A stretch of DNA of 64,000 nucleotides. Origin: Aurantiacibacter sp. MUD61. Lineage in GTDB: Bacteria > Pseudomonadota > Alphaproteobacteria > Sphingomonadales > Sphingomonadaceae. The stretch lies in contig NZ_CP115446.1 in the NCBI RefSeq assembly GCF_027912455.1, positions 2,441,501 through 2,505,500 of the forward strand, written 5' to 3'. Within the stretch, counting starts at the first letter, position 1. Each line of letters begins with the position of its first letter. Shown here one piece after another: positions 45,934 to 54,963 of the stretch. The position numbers and the translations under genes were made by a program. Under the pieces are notes generated by a model that was not told the origin of the DNA, did not search any database, and saw only the letters and a list, made by a program, of their open reading frames with translations.

Positions 45934-46272
45934 CTATCCGCGTCGACGCAGGGCCGGATTCGGCTGCATTTCCTGAATCATCGCCTGGAAATCATCGAGG
46001 CGGATGATCCGCTCGAACTGGAAGCCCGCACGGTCATCGGTGATCCAGATGCAATAGGCCTCGATGCGGCCAACAGCAGGAAGGCGGATGATCAGGCGAT
46101 CACCGCGCGCGATGTTCACGATCTCGTCGATCATGAAGCCATGAGCGGAGATATTCGAAACGTGCAGCTTCACGTCGCCGTGGAGCAGATGTTCGGCGAT
46201 AACCGAATAGTCTACCGGATGCCGCGATGCGCGCCGCATATCGGTGACTGACAATTGTGCACCACCAGCCAT
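45934..46272 (-). CDS. PilZ domain protein
   Basis: A 112-residue single-domain c-di-GMP receptor candidate. R-R-A-S-R-H-P-V-D-Y gives an R-x-x-x-R binding loop (R13-R14 and R17), and N-I-S-A-H-G-F gives the N-x-S-x-x-G motif at about 41-46, so ligand binding looks intact. It stands alone between tyrS and the MFS gene. It may link c-di-GMP to motility or surface structures (inference). Confidence 0.85.
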   Translation of the reverse strand: MAGGAQLSVTDMRRASRHPVDYSVIAEHLLHGDVKLHVSNISAHGFMIDEIVNIARGDRLIIRLPAVGRIEAYCIWITDDRAGFQFERIIRLDDFQAMIQEMQPNPALRRRG

Positions 46273-46342
46273 AAGCTGCAGCCCTTCCTGTTTGTTACGT
46301 CAGAAGAACCGTCTGCCAGCAAATGGTGGATTTTTTGTAAAA

Positions 46343-47575
46343 TCACCCCTTACGAAGTGCAGCGTGCTTTTTTTTGCCCAAGCTGAGGCGCGCTTCGTCA
46401 CCATCGGCTATCGAGATCAGGAAACCGGGATCGGAGACAGTCTCTCCGTCAATCTTTACAGCACCTTCGGCGATCTTGCGCTTGGCTTCGCCGTTCGATG
46501 CAGTGAAGCCAAGCGCGGTTAATACTGCCCCCACGCGCATCCCCTCGGCAGGAATATCGAGTGTGGGGAGGTCTTCGCCCATGCCGCCGCCAGCAAAGGT
46601 CTGCTCCGCCGTGGCGCGCGCCGATTGTGCCGCCTCTTCACCGCGAACGAGCTTTGTAACTTCATCGGCAAGGATGGCTTTTGCGGTGTTGATCTCATTG
46701 CCTTCGAGCGCTTCCAGTCGCGCGATTTCGTCGAGTGGCAAATCGGTAAACAGCTTAAGGAAGCGACCGACATCGCGGTCGTCCGTGTTTCGCCAGTACT
46801 GCCAGAAATCGTAGGCGGGCAGCTGATCCTCGTTAAGCCAGATTGCGCCAGAGACCGACTTGCCCATCTTCTGTCCGTCAGCACGGGTGATCAGCGGCGC
46901 CGTCACACCGAACACTTCCTTGCCATCCATGCGGCGCGTCAGTTCGATACCGTTGACGATATTGCCCCACTGGTCGCTTCCGCCCAGCTGCAACTGGCAG
47001 CCGTAATCGCGCGAAAGCTTCATGAAGTCATACGCCTGCATGATCATGTAGTTGAATTCGAGGAAGGTCAGCGGCTGTTCGCGATCGAGCCGCAGCTTTA
47101 CCGAATCGAAGGTGAGCATGCGATTGATGGTGAAATGCGATCCGACATCGCGCAGCAACTCGATATAGCCCAGCTCGCTCAGCCAATCGTCATTGTTGAT
47201 GAGAAGCGCGCCGGTCTCGCTGTCATCGAAGCGCAGCATCTTTTCAAAACTGCTCTTGATCGAGGCGATGTTGGCAGACAGCACTTCCTCCGTCAGCATC
47301 TGACGCGTTTCGTCCTTGCCGCTTGGATCGCCGACCTTGGCCGTGCCACCGCCCATGATCACGATCGGGCGATGCCCGGCCTGCTGGACCCGGCGCAGCA
47401 GCATGATCGAGGCAAGGTTACCGATGTGCAGGGAAGGGGCTGTGGGGTCGAAACCCACGTATCCCGTCACGGTTTGTCGCGCGGCGAGTGCATCTAATCC
47501 CGCAGCGTCAGTCACCTGGTGGACATGACCGCGCTCGTTGAGCAATTGCAGCAAATCGGAATTGTAAGTCGTCAT
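46343..47575 (-). CDS. tyrS: Tyrosyl-tRNA synthetase
   Basis: A class I synthetase of 410 residues. HIGH-type motif S-L-H-I-G-N (about 49-54), G-S-D-Q-W-G-N-I, the KMSKS-type K-M-G-K-S (about 229-233) and a C-terminal S4 domain (about 345-405) are visible. Length and order are those of bacterial TyrRS. Confidence 0.97.
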   Translation of the reverse strand: MTTYNSDLLQLLNERGHVHQVTDAAGLDALAARQTVTGYVGFDPTAPSLHIGNLASIMLLRRVQQAGHRPIVIMGGGTAKVGDPSGKDETRQMLTEEVLSANIASIKSSFEKMLRFDDSETGALLINNDDWLSELGYIELLRDVGSHFTINRMLTFDSVKLRLDREQPLTFLEFNYMIMQAYDFMKLSRDYGCQLQLGGSDQWGNIVNGIELTRRMDGKEVFGVTAPLITRADGQKMGKSVSGAIWLNEDQLPAYDFWQYWRNTDDRDVGRFLKLFTDLPLDEIARLEALEGNEINTAKAILADEVTKLVRGEEAAQSARATAEQTFAGGGMGEDLPTLDIPAEGMRVGAVLTALGFTASNGEAKRKIAEGAVKIDGETVSDPGFLISIADGDEARLSLGKKKHAALRKG

Positions 47576-47637
47576 ATCGGGGGATGTGGCGCTTTATATA
47601 TTGTTGGACCGGGGGCGCGTAGCACGGGGAACTCTGC

Positions 47638-48183
47638 TTGCAAACGCATGAACTGGCTTATCATGCCTCACACCCACCACTTGCCATTCGCCGCGTCGAG
47701 GCGCGGGTGCTTTCACTGACAGACGCGTGGATGCGCGTGCGCTGGCGTATCGACGGGCCGGACAAGCTGGTCATTCCGTCCTTTGCCGGGAAGGGCCGGG
47801 CGGACAACCTGTGGCAGACGACCTGTTTTGAGCTTTTCATGATGCCGAAGGACGGAACGCCGGGTTATTCGGAGTTCAATCTGTCGCCATCCGAGCGCTG
47901 GGCCGCCTATGACTTCGCCGATTACCGCGAGGGCATGAGCCAGCGCGAGTTCGCGCGTGAGCCCGATTGCACCATGCGCACCGGCCAGTCGATGGCGATC
48001 TTCGATGCCTCGCTTCCCCGCTCGCAAATGCCGGAGGCGCCCTGCGCGATAGGCCTTGCGGCAGTGCTCGAGGAAGAAGGCGGCGTGAAAAGCTATTGGG
48101 CGCTCAATCATCCCAAGGCTGAGCCCGATTTTCACGATCCCGCTTGCTTTGCGGCCTGTCTTGCGCGAACCCGCGCTGCATGA
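47638..48183 (+). CDS. DOMON-like domain protein coupled to namZ
   Basis: A 181-residue soluble protein with a beta-sandwich pattern resembling DOMON-like carbohydrate- or haem-binding modules: W-M-R-V-R-W-R-I-D-G-P-D-K-L, L-W-Q-T-T-C-F-E-L-F and Y-S-E-F-N-L-S-P-S-E-R-W-A-A-Y-D-F. The start is TTG with GGGGA eight bases upstream; no ATG is in frame before the domain. No signal peptide. The stop overlaps the next gene (ATGA), linking it to cell-wall recycling by context. Confidence 0.8.
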   Translation: MQTHELAYHASHPPLAIRRVEARVLSLTDAWMRVRWRIDGPDKLVIPSFAGKGRADNLWQTTCFELFMMPKDGTPGYSEFNLSPSERWAAYDFADYREGMSQREFAREPDCTMRTGQSMAIFDASLPRSQMPEAPCAIGLAAVLEEEGGVKSYWALNHPKAEPDFHDPACFAACLARTRAA

Positions 48184-49382
48184 AATTCGGAATTGACCGG
48201 CTCCTCGCCGAGCCAGAACTGCAAGAACCGCTAAAGGGCAAGCGCGTCGCGCTTGTCGCGCACCCGGCATCGGTCACGGCTGACCTAACGCACAGCCTCG
48301 ATGCGCTGATAGCCACGGGGATCAATGTGACGAGCGCTTTCGGACCGCAGCACGGGCTGAAAGGCGACAAGCAGGATAATATGGTCGAGACGGCGGATGA
48401 GACCGATCCGACTTACGGTATTCCCGTGTTCAGCCTCTACGGCGAGGTCCGTCGACCGACCGGGCAGATGATGTCGAGCGCCGATGTTTTCCTGTTCGAT
48501 CTACAGGACCTGGGATGTCGCATCTACACCTTCGTTACCACGCTGCTTTATTTGCTCGAAGAGGCGGCAAAGAATGGCAAAAGTGTGTGGGTGCTCGACC
48601 GACCCAATCCCGCGGGCCGCCCGGTGGAAGGCACGCTTCTTTTGCCTGGCCAGGAAAGCTTTGTTGGGGCCGCGCCAATGCCGATGCGCCACGGCCTCAC
48701 ACTGGGCGAGATGGGCCTCTGGTTCATCCGCCACTTCGGCCTCGATGTGGATTACAAGGTCGTCACCATGCATCACTGGCTGCCCGAAGGGCCGGGGCAT
48801 GGTTGGCCGGATAGCCGGATCTGGATCAATCCCAGTCCCAATGCCGCCAATGTGAATATGGCACGCGCCTATGCCGGCACGGTGATGCTCGAAGGCGCTA
48901 CGCTCAGCGAAGGGCGGGGCACCACCCGGCCGCTGGAAGTGCTGTTTGGCGCGCCGGATGTCGATGCAAAAGCCGTGCATGCTGAAATGCAGAGGATGGC
49001 GCCCGGCTGGCTCGACGGTTGCGCTTTGCGCGAATGCTTCTTCGAGCCGACCTTCCACAAACACCAAGGCGAATTGTGCAACGCTTTGATGATCCACGCC
49101 GAGGGTTCGCATTACGATCACGACGCGTTCCGGCCCTGGCGCCTGCAAGCGCTCGCTTTCAAGGCGATCCGGTCGCTATACCCGGACTTCCCGATCTGGC
49201 GCGGCACGGATTTCAAATACGAATATACCGACAACGTCCTCGCCATCGATGTGATCAATGGCGGACCGGCGTTGCGCGAATGGGTCGATGACAGCGCGGC
49301 TAGCCCCGCCGATCTCGACGAACTGGCATCGCGCGATGAAGCGCAATGGCGCGAGGAAATCGCCGACTTGCTGCTTTATTGA
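48180..49382 (+). CDS. NamZ-type exo-beta-N-acetylmuramidase (DUF1343)
   Basis: A 400-residue protein of the DUF1343 family. The characterised member is Bacillus NamZ, which removes terminal MurNAc from muropeptide glycans. The family segments G-K-R-V-A-L-V-A-H-P-A-S-V, G-P-Q-H-G-L-K-G-D-K-Q, D-L-Q-D-L-G-C-R-I-Y-T-F and S-E-G-R-G-T-T-R-P visible here cover the whole length. No signal peptide at the chosen start, so action in the cytoplasm is likely. Coupled to the DOMON-like gene by ATGA. It overlaps the next gene by seven bases, tail to tail. Confidence 0.92.
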   Translation: MKFGIDRLLAEPELQEPLKGKRVALVAHPASVTADLTHSLDALIATGINVTSAFGPQHGLKGDKQDNMVETADETDPTYGIPVFSLYGEVRRPTGQMMSSADVFLFDLQDLGCRIYTFVTTLLYLLEEAAKNGKSVWVLDRPNPAGRPVEGTLLLPGQESFVGAAPMPMRHGLTLGEMGLWFIRHFGLDVDYKVVTMHHWLPEGPGHGWPDSRIWINPSPNAANVNMARAYAGTVMLEGATLSEGRGTTRPLEVLFGAPDVDAKAVHAEMQRMAPGWLDGCALRECFFEPTFHKHQGELCNALMIHAEGSHYDHDAFRPWRLQALAFKAIRSLYPDFPIWRGTDFKYEYTDNVLAIDVINGGPALREWVDDSAASPADLDELASRDEAQWREEIADLLLY

Positions 49383-49729
49383 GCGCGGTGCAGAAGCGAG
49401 GCTGACTCATCGACCTCCGGCAGCGGGCGGATATCCCCACCATTCGTCAGCAAGACACCACAGCCATCGATGTTATGATCGAGTGCGAGAAAAAGGATCG
49501 GCCGCTCTGGACTTGCCGGCTCGCGCTGCAGCAGCGGCAAATCCCTCTCTTCACGGGCAAGACGGATCGTGTCGCGACAATTCTGGTTGTCGGAGGAGAC
49601 ATGTGAAGGGTCGGTAAACACGATGGCGTTATCGGTCTCTGTATCCGACGACATTTCGGGAATATCCTGATTTGCAATCAAGAACGGCGCACCGGTAATG
49701 ATCGCCGCAATCGCAATTTGTGCTTTCAT
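49376..49729 (-). CDS. Small exported hypothetical protein
   Basis: A 117-residue product with a likely signal peptide or anchor (M-K-A-Q-I-A-I-A-A-I-I-T-G-A-P-F-L-I-A) and an acidic passenger. Two cysteines (N-Q-N-C-R-D and D-G-C-G-V) could form a disulfide. AAGGAGAGA precedes the ATG at good spacing, so translation is well supported. No family recognised. The gene is monocistronic. Confidence 0.7.
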   Translation of the reverse strand: MKAQIAIAAIITGAPFLIANQDIPEMSSDTETDNAIVFTDPSHVSSDNQNCRDTIRLAREERDLPLLQREPASPERPILFLALDHNIDGCGVLLTNGGDIRPLPEVDESASLLHRAQ

Positions 49730-49840
49730 AACGTCTCTCCTTGCCCCTCCGTCATATCAAAAAGGCAGGGAAAACGAAAGCTTGCGGCGCCGCGCGTCGG
49801 TTAACCCGTTATTGCCCAATACCTGCTAATCGCATTCTTC

Positions 49841-50749
49841 ATGGAACAGGAGCCCATCCACACGACGGCAGGAAATGCCGATGTCGCCTGCAATATGTGC
49901 GGATCGGCAGCGTGCGAAAATCTGTTCACCAAGAAGGACTATCGCCTTGTCTGCTGCACAAACTGCGGGCTCGCCTATATCGCCAATCCGCCCGATGCGG
50001 AGGGTATCACCGCGATCTACACCGCCAAGTCCAACTATCACGATCAGTTGCTGGATTCCGGCTCAGACGAATATCGACGCCAACGCCGAACCGCGCGCCA
50101 GCACATGCAGATGCTTCGCCAATTCCGAACGGATCCGGACGGCTTGTCGGTGCTCGATATCGGCTGTTCCTCCGGTATTTTCCTCGACGAGGCGCGCTCT
50201 GCGGGGATGGTCTCCACCGGGGCCGAAATCTCGCCCGAAACAGCTGAATTTGCCCGCAAGCATTTCGGCCTGTCCATCCATCAGGGCGATTGGCGCGGTG
50301 CGGAGTTTGCTGACGCGAGCTTTGACGTGATTACGCTGTTCGACGTTATCGAGCACCTGCCCGATCCGCTGGGTGAGCTGGAAGCACTGCACCGACTGTT
50401 GAAAGCCGGTGGCCTACTGCTGCTTTCTACACCGGATATCGACGGGCTATTTCCGCGCGCGTCCTATCCTCTCGCCAAGACGCTCGATTACTGGCCGCAT
50501 CCCGAGCCGCCACATCACCTGTTCCAGTTCTCGCAGAAAACGCTCGCCGCGATGGTAGAGAAGGCTGGCTTCACGATCGAGGGCGCGCGGCACACATCAA
50601 TCGATCTCAGCTACAATTTCGGCACGCCGAAAAGCTGGAAGCAAAGCCCCAAGATGCTGGCCTATGCTGCGCTTTTCGCCCCTGTCGCTGTCCTGGGTCA
50701 AGCGATCGGCAAGGGCGACTGGCTCTATCTCGGTGCGACCAAGCCTTAG
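49841..50749 (+). CDS. Class I SAM methyltransferase with N-terminal zinc ribbon
   Basis: A 302-residue protein. The N-terminal ribbon C-N-M-C-G ... C-C-T-N-C-G-L-A-Y (about 12-44) is followed by a methyltransferase fold with motif I V-L-D-I-G-C-S-S-G-I-F (about 103-113) and the post-motif F-D-V-I-T-L-F-D-V-I-E-H-L-P-D-P. The ribbon-methyltransferase pairing is common in enzymes acting on sugars, polysaccharide precursors or ubiquinone-like substrates. No partner genes show which. Confidence 0.88.
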   Translation: MEQEPIHTTAGNADVACNMCGSAACENLFTKKDYRLVCCTNCGLAYIANPPDAEGITAIYTAKSNYHDQLLDSGSDEYRRQRRTARQHMQMLRQFRTDPDGLSVLDIGCSSGIFLDEARSAGMVSTGAEISPETAEFARKHFGLSIHQGDWRGAEFADASFDVITLFDVIEHLPDPLGELEALHRLLKAGGLLLLSTPDIDGLFPRASYPLAKTLDYWPHPEPPHHLFQFSQKTLAAMVEKAGFTIEGARHTSIDLSYNFGTPKSWKQSPKMLAYAALFAPVAVLGQAIGKGDWLYLGATKP

Positions 50750-50834
50750 CCTTACGCAGCGCGGGCCACGGCCCGAGTTGCGAGCAGATCGAATTGCTGC
50801 ACATCGCGATTAGCCGCCGCGAAGTTCGCTAGAC

Positions 50835-51695
50835 TTACGTGTCCGGCTTCTGTGGCTTCGCGACTACGGCAACCAGAACGAAAGAAATATACATCAGCAG
50901 ATACCACGAGCCGAGTTTGGCCAGCGACACCATCTGCCAGCCATCCTCCTGATCAGGGTAGGCCCAGGCATTGGCAAAAGTCGCGATATTCTCCGCAAAC
51001 CAGATGAATAGCGCGACCAGCAGCCATCCCACCAGCAGCGGCATCCAGCGCAGCTCTTTCCACGGGGTGAAATAGACACGCGTCCGCCAGAACAAAACAA
51101 TGATCGCCCCGAAAAGAAAATAGCGCATGTCCGGCAGGTAATGGTGGGCGAAGAAGTTCACGTAGATCGCGATGGCCGTAAGCCAGATCAGCCATCTGCT
51201 GGGATAATGCGTGTAGCGAAGATCGAAAATTCGCCAGACCCGCGCAATGTAGCTGCCAACGGCTGCATACATGAAGCCGGAGAACAGCGGCACACCGCCG
51301 ATCCGCAGAAATGCCTCTTCGGGATAGACCCAAGATCCCACAGCAGTCTTGAAGATTTCCATGACCGTACCGACCACGTGAAAGGCCAGGATGACCTTGG
51401 CCTCGTCCCAGGTCTCAAGCCGAAACACGAGCATGGCAACCTGAATGCCGAGCGCCGCTAGGGTCAGAAAATCATACCGATGCAGCGCGGCGTCGTCCGG
51501 GTAAAAGAGATGCGTCGCCATTAGCAGCGCGAGCATCAGACCGCCGAACAGACATGCCCATGCCTGTTTGAACCCGAACAGCAGGAACTCGTAAAGCCAA
51601 CTCGCGGGACTGGAAGAGGGTTCAAACGACTCAAGCCGCGCGCGAACGGCGGCGAAGCGGGTTTGTCCTGTTTGTCGGGCCCCTTCAGACCTCAC
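50835..51695 (-). CDS. DUF817 family membrane protein
   Basis: A 286-residue integral membrane protein with about eight helices. The DUF817 segments F-G-F-K-Q-A-W-A-C, E-T-W-D-E-A-K-V-I-L-A-F-H-V-V-G-T-V-M-E and F-A-E-N-I-A-T are present, with conserved charged residues in the helices (E, K, H). Function unknown. GTG start overlaps the parE stop (GTGA), so it is coupled to parE, which is unusual company. Confidence 0.87.
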   Translation of the reverse strand: MRSEGARQTGQTRFAAVRARLESFEPSSSPASWLYEFLLFGFKQAWACLFGGLMLALLMATHLFYPDDAALHRYDFLTLAALGIQVAMLVFRLETWDEAKVILAFHVVGTVMEIFKTAVGSWVYPEEAFLRIGGVPLFSGFMYAAVGSYIARVWRIFDLRYTHYPSRWLIWLTAIAIYVNFFAHHYLPDMRYFLFGAIIVLFWRTRVYFTPWKELRWMPLLVGWLLVALFIWFAENIATFANAWAYPDQEDGWQMVSLAKLGSWYLLMYISFVLVAVVAKPQKPDT

Positions 51696-53680
51696 GCGTC
51701 GATCATCTCGCGATCCACTTCGCCAGCGCGGTTCTGGATGAAGTTGAAGCGGTGTTCGGGATTGCGCCCCATCAGCTGGTCGACCAGTTCTTTCACCGCA
51801 AAGCGCTGCTCGTGCTGTTCGGGCAGGGTGATGCGGATCAGGCTGCGCGTGGCCGGGTCCATCGTCGTTTCGCGCAGCTGGCCGGGGTTCATTTCGCCAA
51901 GGCCCTTGAATCGGCTGACTTCTACCTTCTTGCCCTTGAATTCGTTGGCCTCGATCTCTGCGCGGTGCTCGTCATCGCGGGCGTATAGGCTCTCCTTGCC
52001 GGCGGTGAGGCGGTAGAGCGGGGGCTGGGCGAGGTAGAGGTGCCCGCGGCGCACCAGCTCCGGCATTTCCTGGAAGAAAAACGTCATCAGTAGGGTGGCG
52101 ATATGTGCGCCGTCGACATCGGCATCGGTCATGATGACGATGCGGTCGTAACGCAGGTTCTCCGGATCGCAATCCTTGCGCATTCCGCATCCCAAAGCGA
52201 GCGCCAGATCGGCGATTTCGCTATTGGCGCGGATCTTGTCCGCACTGGCGCTCGCGACATTGAGAATCTTGCCGCGGATCGGCAGGATCGCCTGCGTCTT
52301 GCGGTTGCGCGCCTGTTTGGCAGAGCCGCCTGCGGAGTCGCCCTCCACGATAAACAGCTCGGTCTCGCCTTCGCCATCGCCCGAACAATCGGTGAGCTTG
52401 CCGGGCAGGCGCAGCTTCTTCGCATTGGTCGCGGTCTTGCGCTTGATCTCGCGTTCTTGCTTGCGCTTGAGCCGCTCCTCCATGCGCTCCATCACCGAAC
52501 CGAGCAGCGCCTTGCCGCGCTCCATATTGTCGGTGAGATATTGATCGAAGTGATCGCGCACCGCGTTCTCGACAAGGCGCGCGGCTTCGGGAGATGTCAG
52601 GCGATCCTTCGTCTGGCTCTGGAATTGCGGATCGCGGATGAACACGCTGAGCATGATCTCTGCGCCAGTCATCACATCATCGGCCGTCAGGCTGCTCGCT
52701 TTCTTGACGCCGGTCAGCTCGCCAAAAGCGCGCAGGCCCTTCGTGAGAGCGGCGCGCAGCCCCGCTTCATGCGTGCCGCCATCGGGAGTAGGCACGGTGT
52801 TGCAATACCAGCTGGTCGATCCATCGGACCATAGCGGCCATGCGATCGCCCATTCGACACGGCCCTGTGAAGTCCCGTCGCTTTCGGGGAAGTCCTGGCT
52901 GCCGCTGAAAAACTCGGCGGTTACGCATTCGCGATTGCCCACCTGTTCCTTCAGGTGATCGGCAAGGCCGCCGGGGAACTGGAAGGTCGCTTCCGCCGGA
53001 ACTTCCTCGCTCACCAGAGAGGGTGCGCACTTCCAGCGTATTTCTACTCCAGCGAACAAGTAGGCCTTCGAACGAGCCAATTTGAACAGACGCGCAGGCT
53101 TGAAGGCGCGATCCCCGAAAATCTCTGTGTCGGGAATGAAGGTAACGCTGGTGCCGCGGCGATTGGGCGTATCGCCGACCTTGGCGATTTTGCCTTGCGG
53201 CTGGCCCTTGGAAAACTCCTGCGCGTAGACTTCCTTGTTCCGCGCCACTTCCACGCGCGTGAGACTGGAGAGCGCGTTCACCACGCTCACACCCACGCCG
53301 TGCAGACCGCCCGAGGTCGCATAGGCCTTGCCGGAAAATTTGCCGCCGGAATGCAGCGTCGTCAGGATCACTTCGAGCGTCGACTTGCCGGGAAACTTCG
53401 GGTGCTCGTCAATCGGAATGCCGCGACCGTTATCTGTGATGGTCAGGCGGTTGCCTTCTTCCAGATACATCTCGATGCGATTAGCGTGGCCCGCGACCGC
53501 TTCATCCATCGCGTTGTCGAGAACTTCTGCAGCGAGGTGATGGAGCGCGCGATCATCCGTCCCGCCGATATACATGCCGGGGCGGCGGCGGACGGGCTCA
53601 AGCCCCTCCAACACCTCAATCGAGGATGAATCGTAATCGCCGCCAGAAGGGGCCGGTCCGTCAAAAAGATCGTCGCTCAT
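51692..53680 (-). CDS. parE: DNA topoisomerase IV subunit B
   Basis: The ATPase subunit of topoisomerase IV, which decatenates chromosomes. The 662-residue protein has the GHKL motifs E-V-L-D-N-A-M-D-E-A, D-N-G-R-G-I-P and G-L-H-G-V-G-V-S-V-V-N-A-L-S, the TOPRIM motifs E-G-D-S-A-G-G-S and D-A-D-V-D-G-A-H-I, and the ParE-type K-L-R-L-P-G-K-L-T-D-C-S. It is too short for GyrB. parC is not in the window. Confidence 0.95.
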   Translation of the reverse strand: MSDDLFDGPAPSGGDYDSSSIEVLEGLEPVRRRPGMYIGGTDDRALHHLAAEVLDNAMDEAVAGHANRIEMYLEEGNRLTITDNGRGIPIDEHPKFPGKSTLEVILTTLHSGGKFSGKAYATSGGLHGVGVSVVNALSSLTRVEVARNKEVYAQEFSKGQPQGKIAKVGDTPNRRGTSVTFIPDTEIFGDRAFKPARLFKLARSKAYLFAGVEIRWKCAPSLVSEEVPAEATFQFPGGLADHLKEQVGNRECVTAEFFSGSQDFPESDGTSQGRVEWAIAWPLWSDGSTSWYCNTVPTPDGGTHEAGLRAALTKGLRAFGELTGVKKASSLTADDVMTGAEIMLSVFIRDPQFQSQTKDRLTSPEAARLVENAVRDHFDQYLTDNMERGKALLGSVMERMEERLKRKQEREIKRKTATNAKKLRLPGKLTDCSGDGEGETELFIVEGDSAGGSAKQARNRKTQAILPIRGKILNVASASADKIRANSEIADLALALGCGMRKDCDPENLRYDRIVIMTDADVDGAHIATLLMTFFFQEMPELVRRGHLYLAQPPLYRLTAGKESLYARDDEHRAEIEANEFKGKKVEVSRFKGLGEMNPGQLRETTMDPATRSLIRITLPEQHEQRFAVKELVDQLMGRNPEHRFNFIQNRAGEVDREMIDA

Positions 53681-53754
53681 ACTGCCAGCTATAGGCGCAC
53701 GGATTCCTCCGCTTCAAGCGGGCATGATCGACTTATCCGGCGCTAGTGCTGTTT

Positions 53755-54924
53755 TCAGAAGCCTGAAGGGGCGGCATCGACGACGGTGAAGACACCATTG
53801 CCCACCTGGCGGACCTCGAACGCGCGCTCACCCACGCCATTGCTCATAAAGCGGATCGGGCCATCGAGACCGAGGAAGCCTTCGCTATCGGTCAGCAGCC
53901 CATCGGGCAGGTCACGCCCCGGCCGCCAGTCGCGCGTCAGGCGCAAGGTGAGCAGCACGGCATCGTAACCCAGAGACGCGATGCGGAAAGGCTCGCTACC
54001 GAAGCGGCTTTCGTAGCTCTCAGCGAAGCGGTCGTAGCGGTCGTTCGACACGGCAGAGAACCATGCACCGCGCATTTCGGGAACGCGCGTCAGGCCATTC
54101 TCATTGCTCCACAGCTCGGTGCCGACAAGCGACGGAAGATCATCGCCCGCATCTTTCAGACGCGGCGCCGCCATGGCGGACATGCGCGCACTGTCAGCAA
54201 TCAACACGGTGTCGAAACCGCCAGCCGTGGTCAGTCGATCGGCCGCGCTGAGGATGGAGGTATTGGAACGATCATAACGCTCGATTGCAACGACATTGCC
54301 ACCACGTTCGGTCACGATCCGCTCAAGCTCTGCCAGAGTGCGATTGCCGTAATCCCCGCGCGGCGCGAGTGCAGCAAAATTGCGAGCGCCCTGGTCGAAA
54401 GCGAAATTGATCGTCCGCTCGATTGATTGCTCGGGCACATGGCCCATCACGAACACGTCATTGCGCGCAACGGTGGTGTCGTTGGAAAAGGTGATGAGCG
54501 GCACATCGGCTGCCCGGGCCGGCTGGAGCACATTGCCGACATTGTCACGCACCAGCGGGCCGAGGATCAGCCGGTTGCCATCAGCAATTGCGCGCCGCGC
54601 CGCTTCGCCAGCGTCACTGCCCGTATCGTAAGTGGTGATGCGCAGATTTTCTGCGCCGGTATCGAGCAGGGCCATGGTGGTGGCATTGGCGATAGACTGA
54701 CCAACAGCGGCATTATTCCCGCTCAGCGGCACGAGGAGGGCAACACGGTGCCGTTCCAGATCCTGCGGCAGCACATCGGCACTGGGCGCAGCGGCGGGTG
54801 CAGAGTCCGCGACAGGGGGCGCGCTATCGATGACGCCGCGATCGCCGTCCGGGATAACCGTACAGGCCGAAAGCGCCATTGCGCCCATTCCTATCGTAAG
54901 CAGACGCTTGAATTTACCGAACAT
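53755..54924 (-). CDS. LpoA-like lipoprotein (penicillin-binding protein activator family)
   Basis: A 389-residue lipoprotein with lipobox L-S-A-C (C21), then a linker and a periplasmic-binding-protein-like fold (V-A-L-L-V-P-L-S-G-N-N-A-A-V-G-Q-S-I-A). This matches the C-terminal domain of E. coli LpoA, which stimulates PBP1A. The N-terminal TPR domain of LpoA is absent, as in other alphaproteobacterial members. GGAGA lies before the chosen ATG. The divergent rsmI-yraN pair repeats the E. coli yraL-lpoA-yraN neighbourhood. Confidence 0.88.
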   Translation of the reverse strand: MFGKFKRLLTIGMGAMALSACTVIPDGDRGVIDSAPPVADSAPAAAPSADVLPQDLERHRVALLVPLSGNNAAVGQSIANATTMALLDTGAENLRITTYDTGSDAGEAARRAIADGNRLILGPLVRDNVGNVLQPARAADVPLITFSNDTTVARNDVFVMGHVPEQSIERTINFAFDQGARNFAALAPRGDYGNRTLAELERIVTERGGNVVAIERYDRSNTSILSAADRLTTAGGFDTVLIADSARMSAMAAPRLKDAGDDLPSLVGTELWSNENGLTRVPEMRGAWFSAVSNDRYDRFAESYESRFGSEPFRIASLGYDAVLLTLRLTRDWRPGRDLPDGLLTDSEGFLGLDGPIRFMSNGVGERAFEVRQVGNGVFTVVDAAPSGF

Positions 54925-54963
54925 GCTTGCTGTCTCCATTGAACCTGGTCCAAGGATGCACGC

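Noticed and set aside
51692..53680. Calling the type II topoisomerase B subunit gyrB
   Set aside because: At 662 residues and with K-L-R-L-P-G-K-L-T-D-C-S it fits ParE; GyrB of this group is about 150 residues longer.
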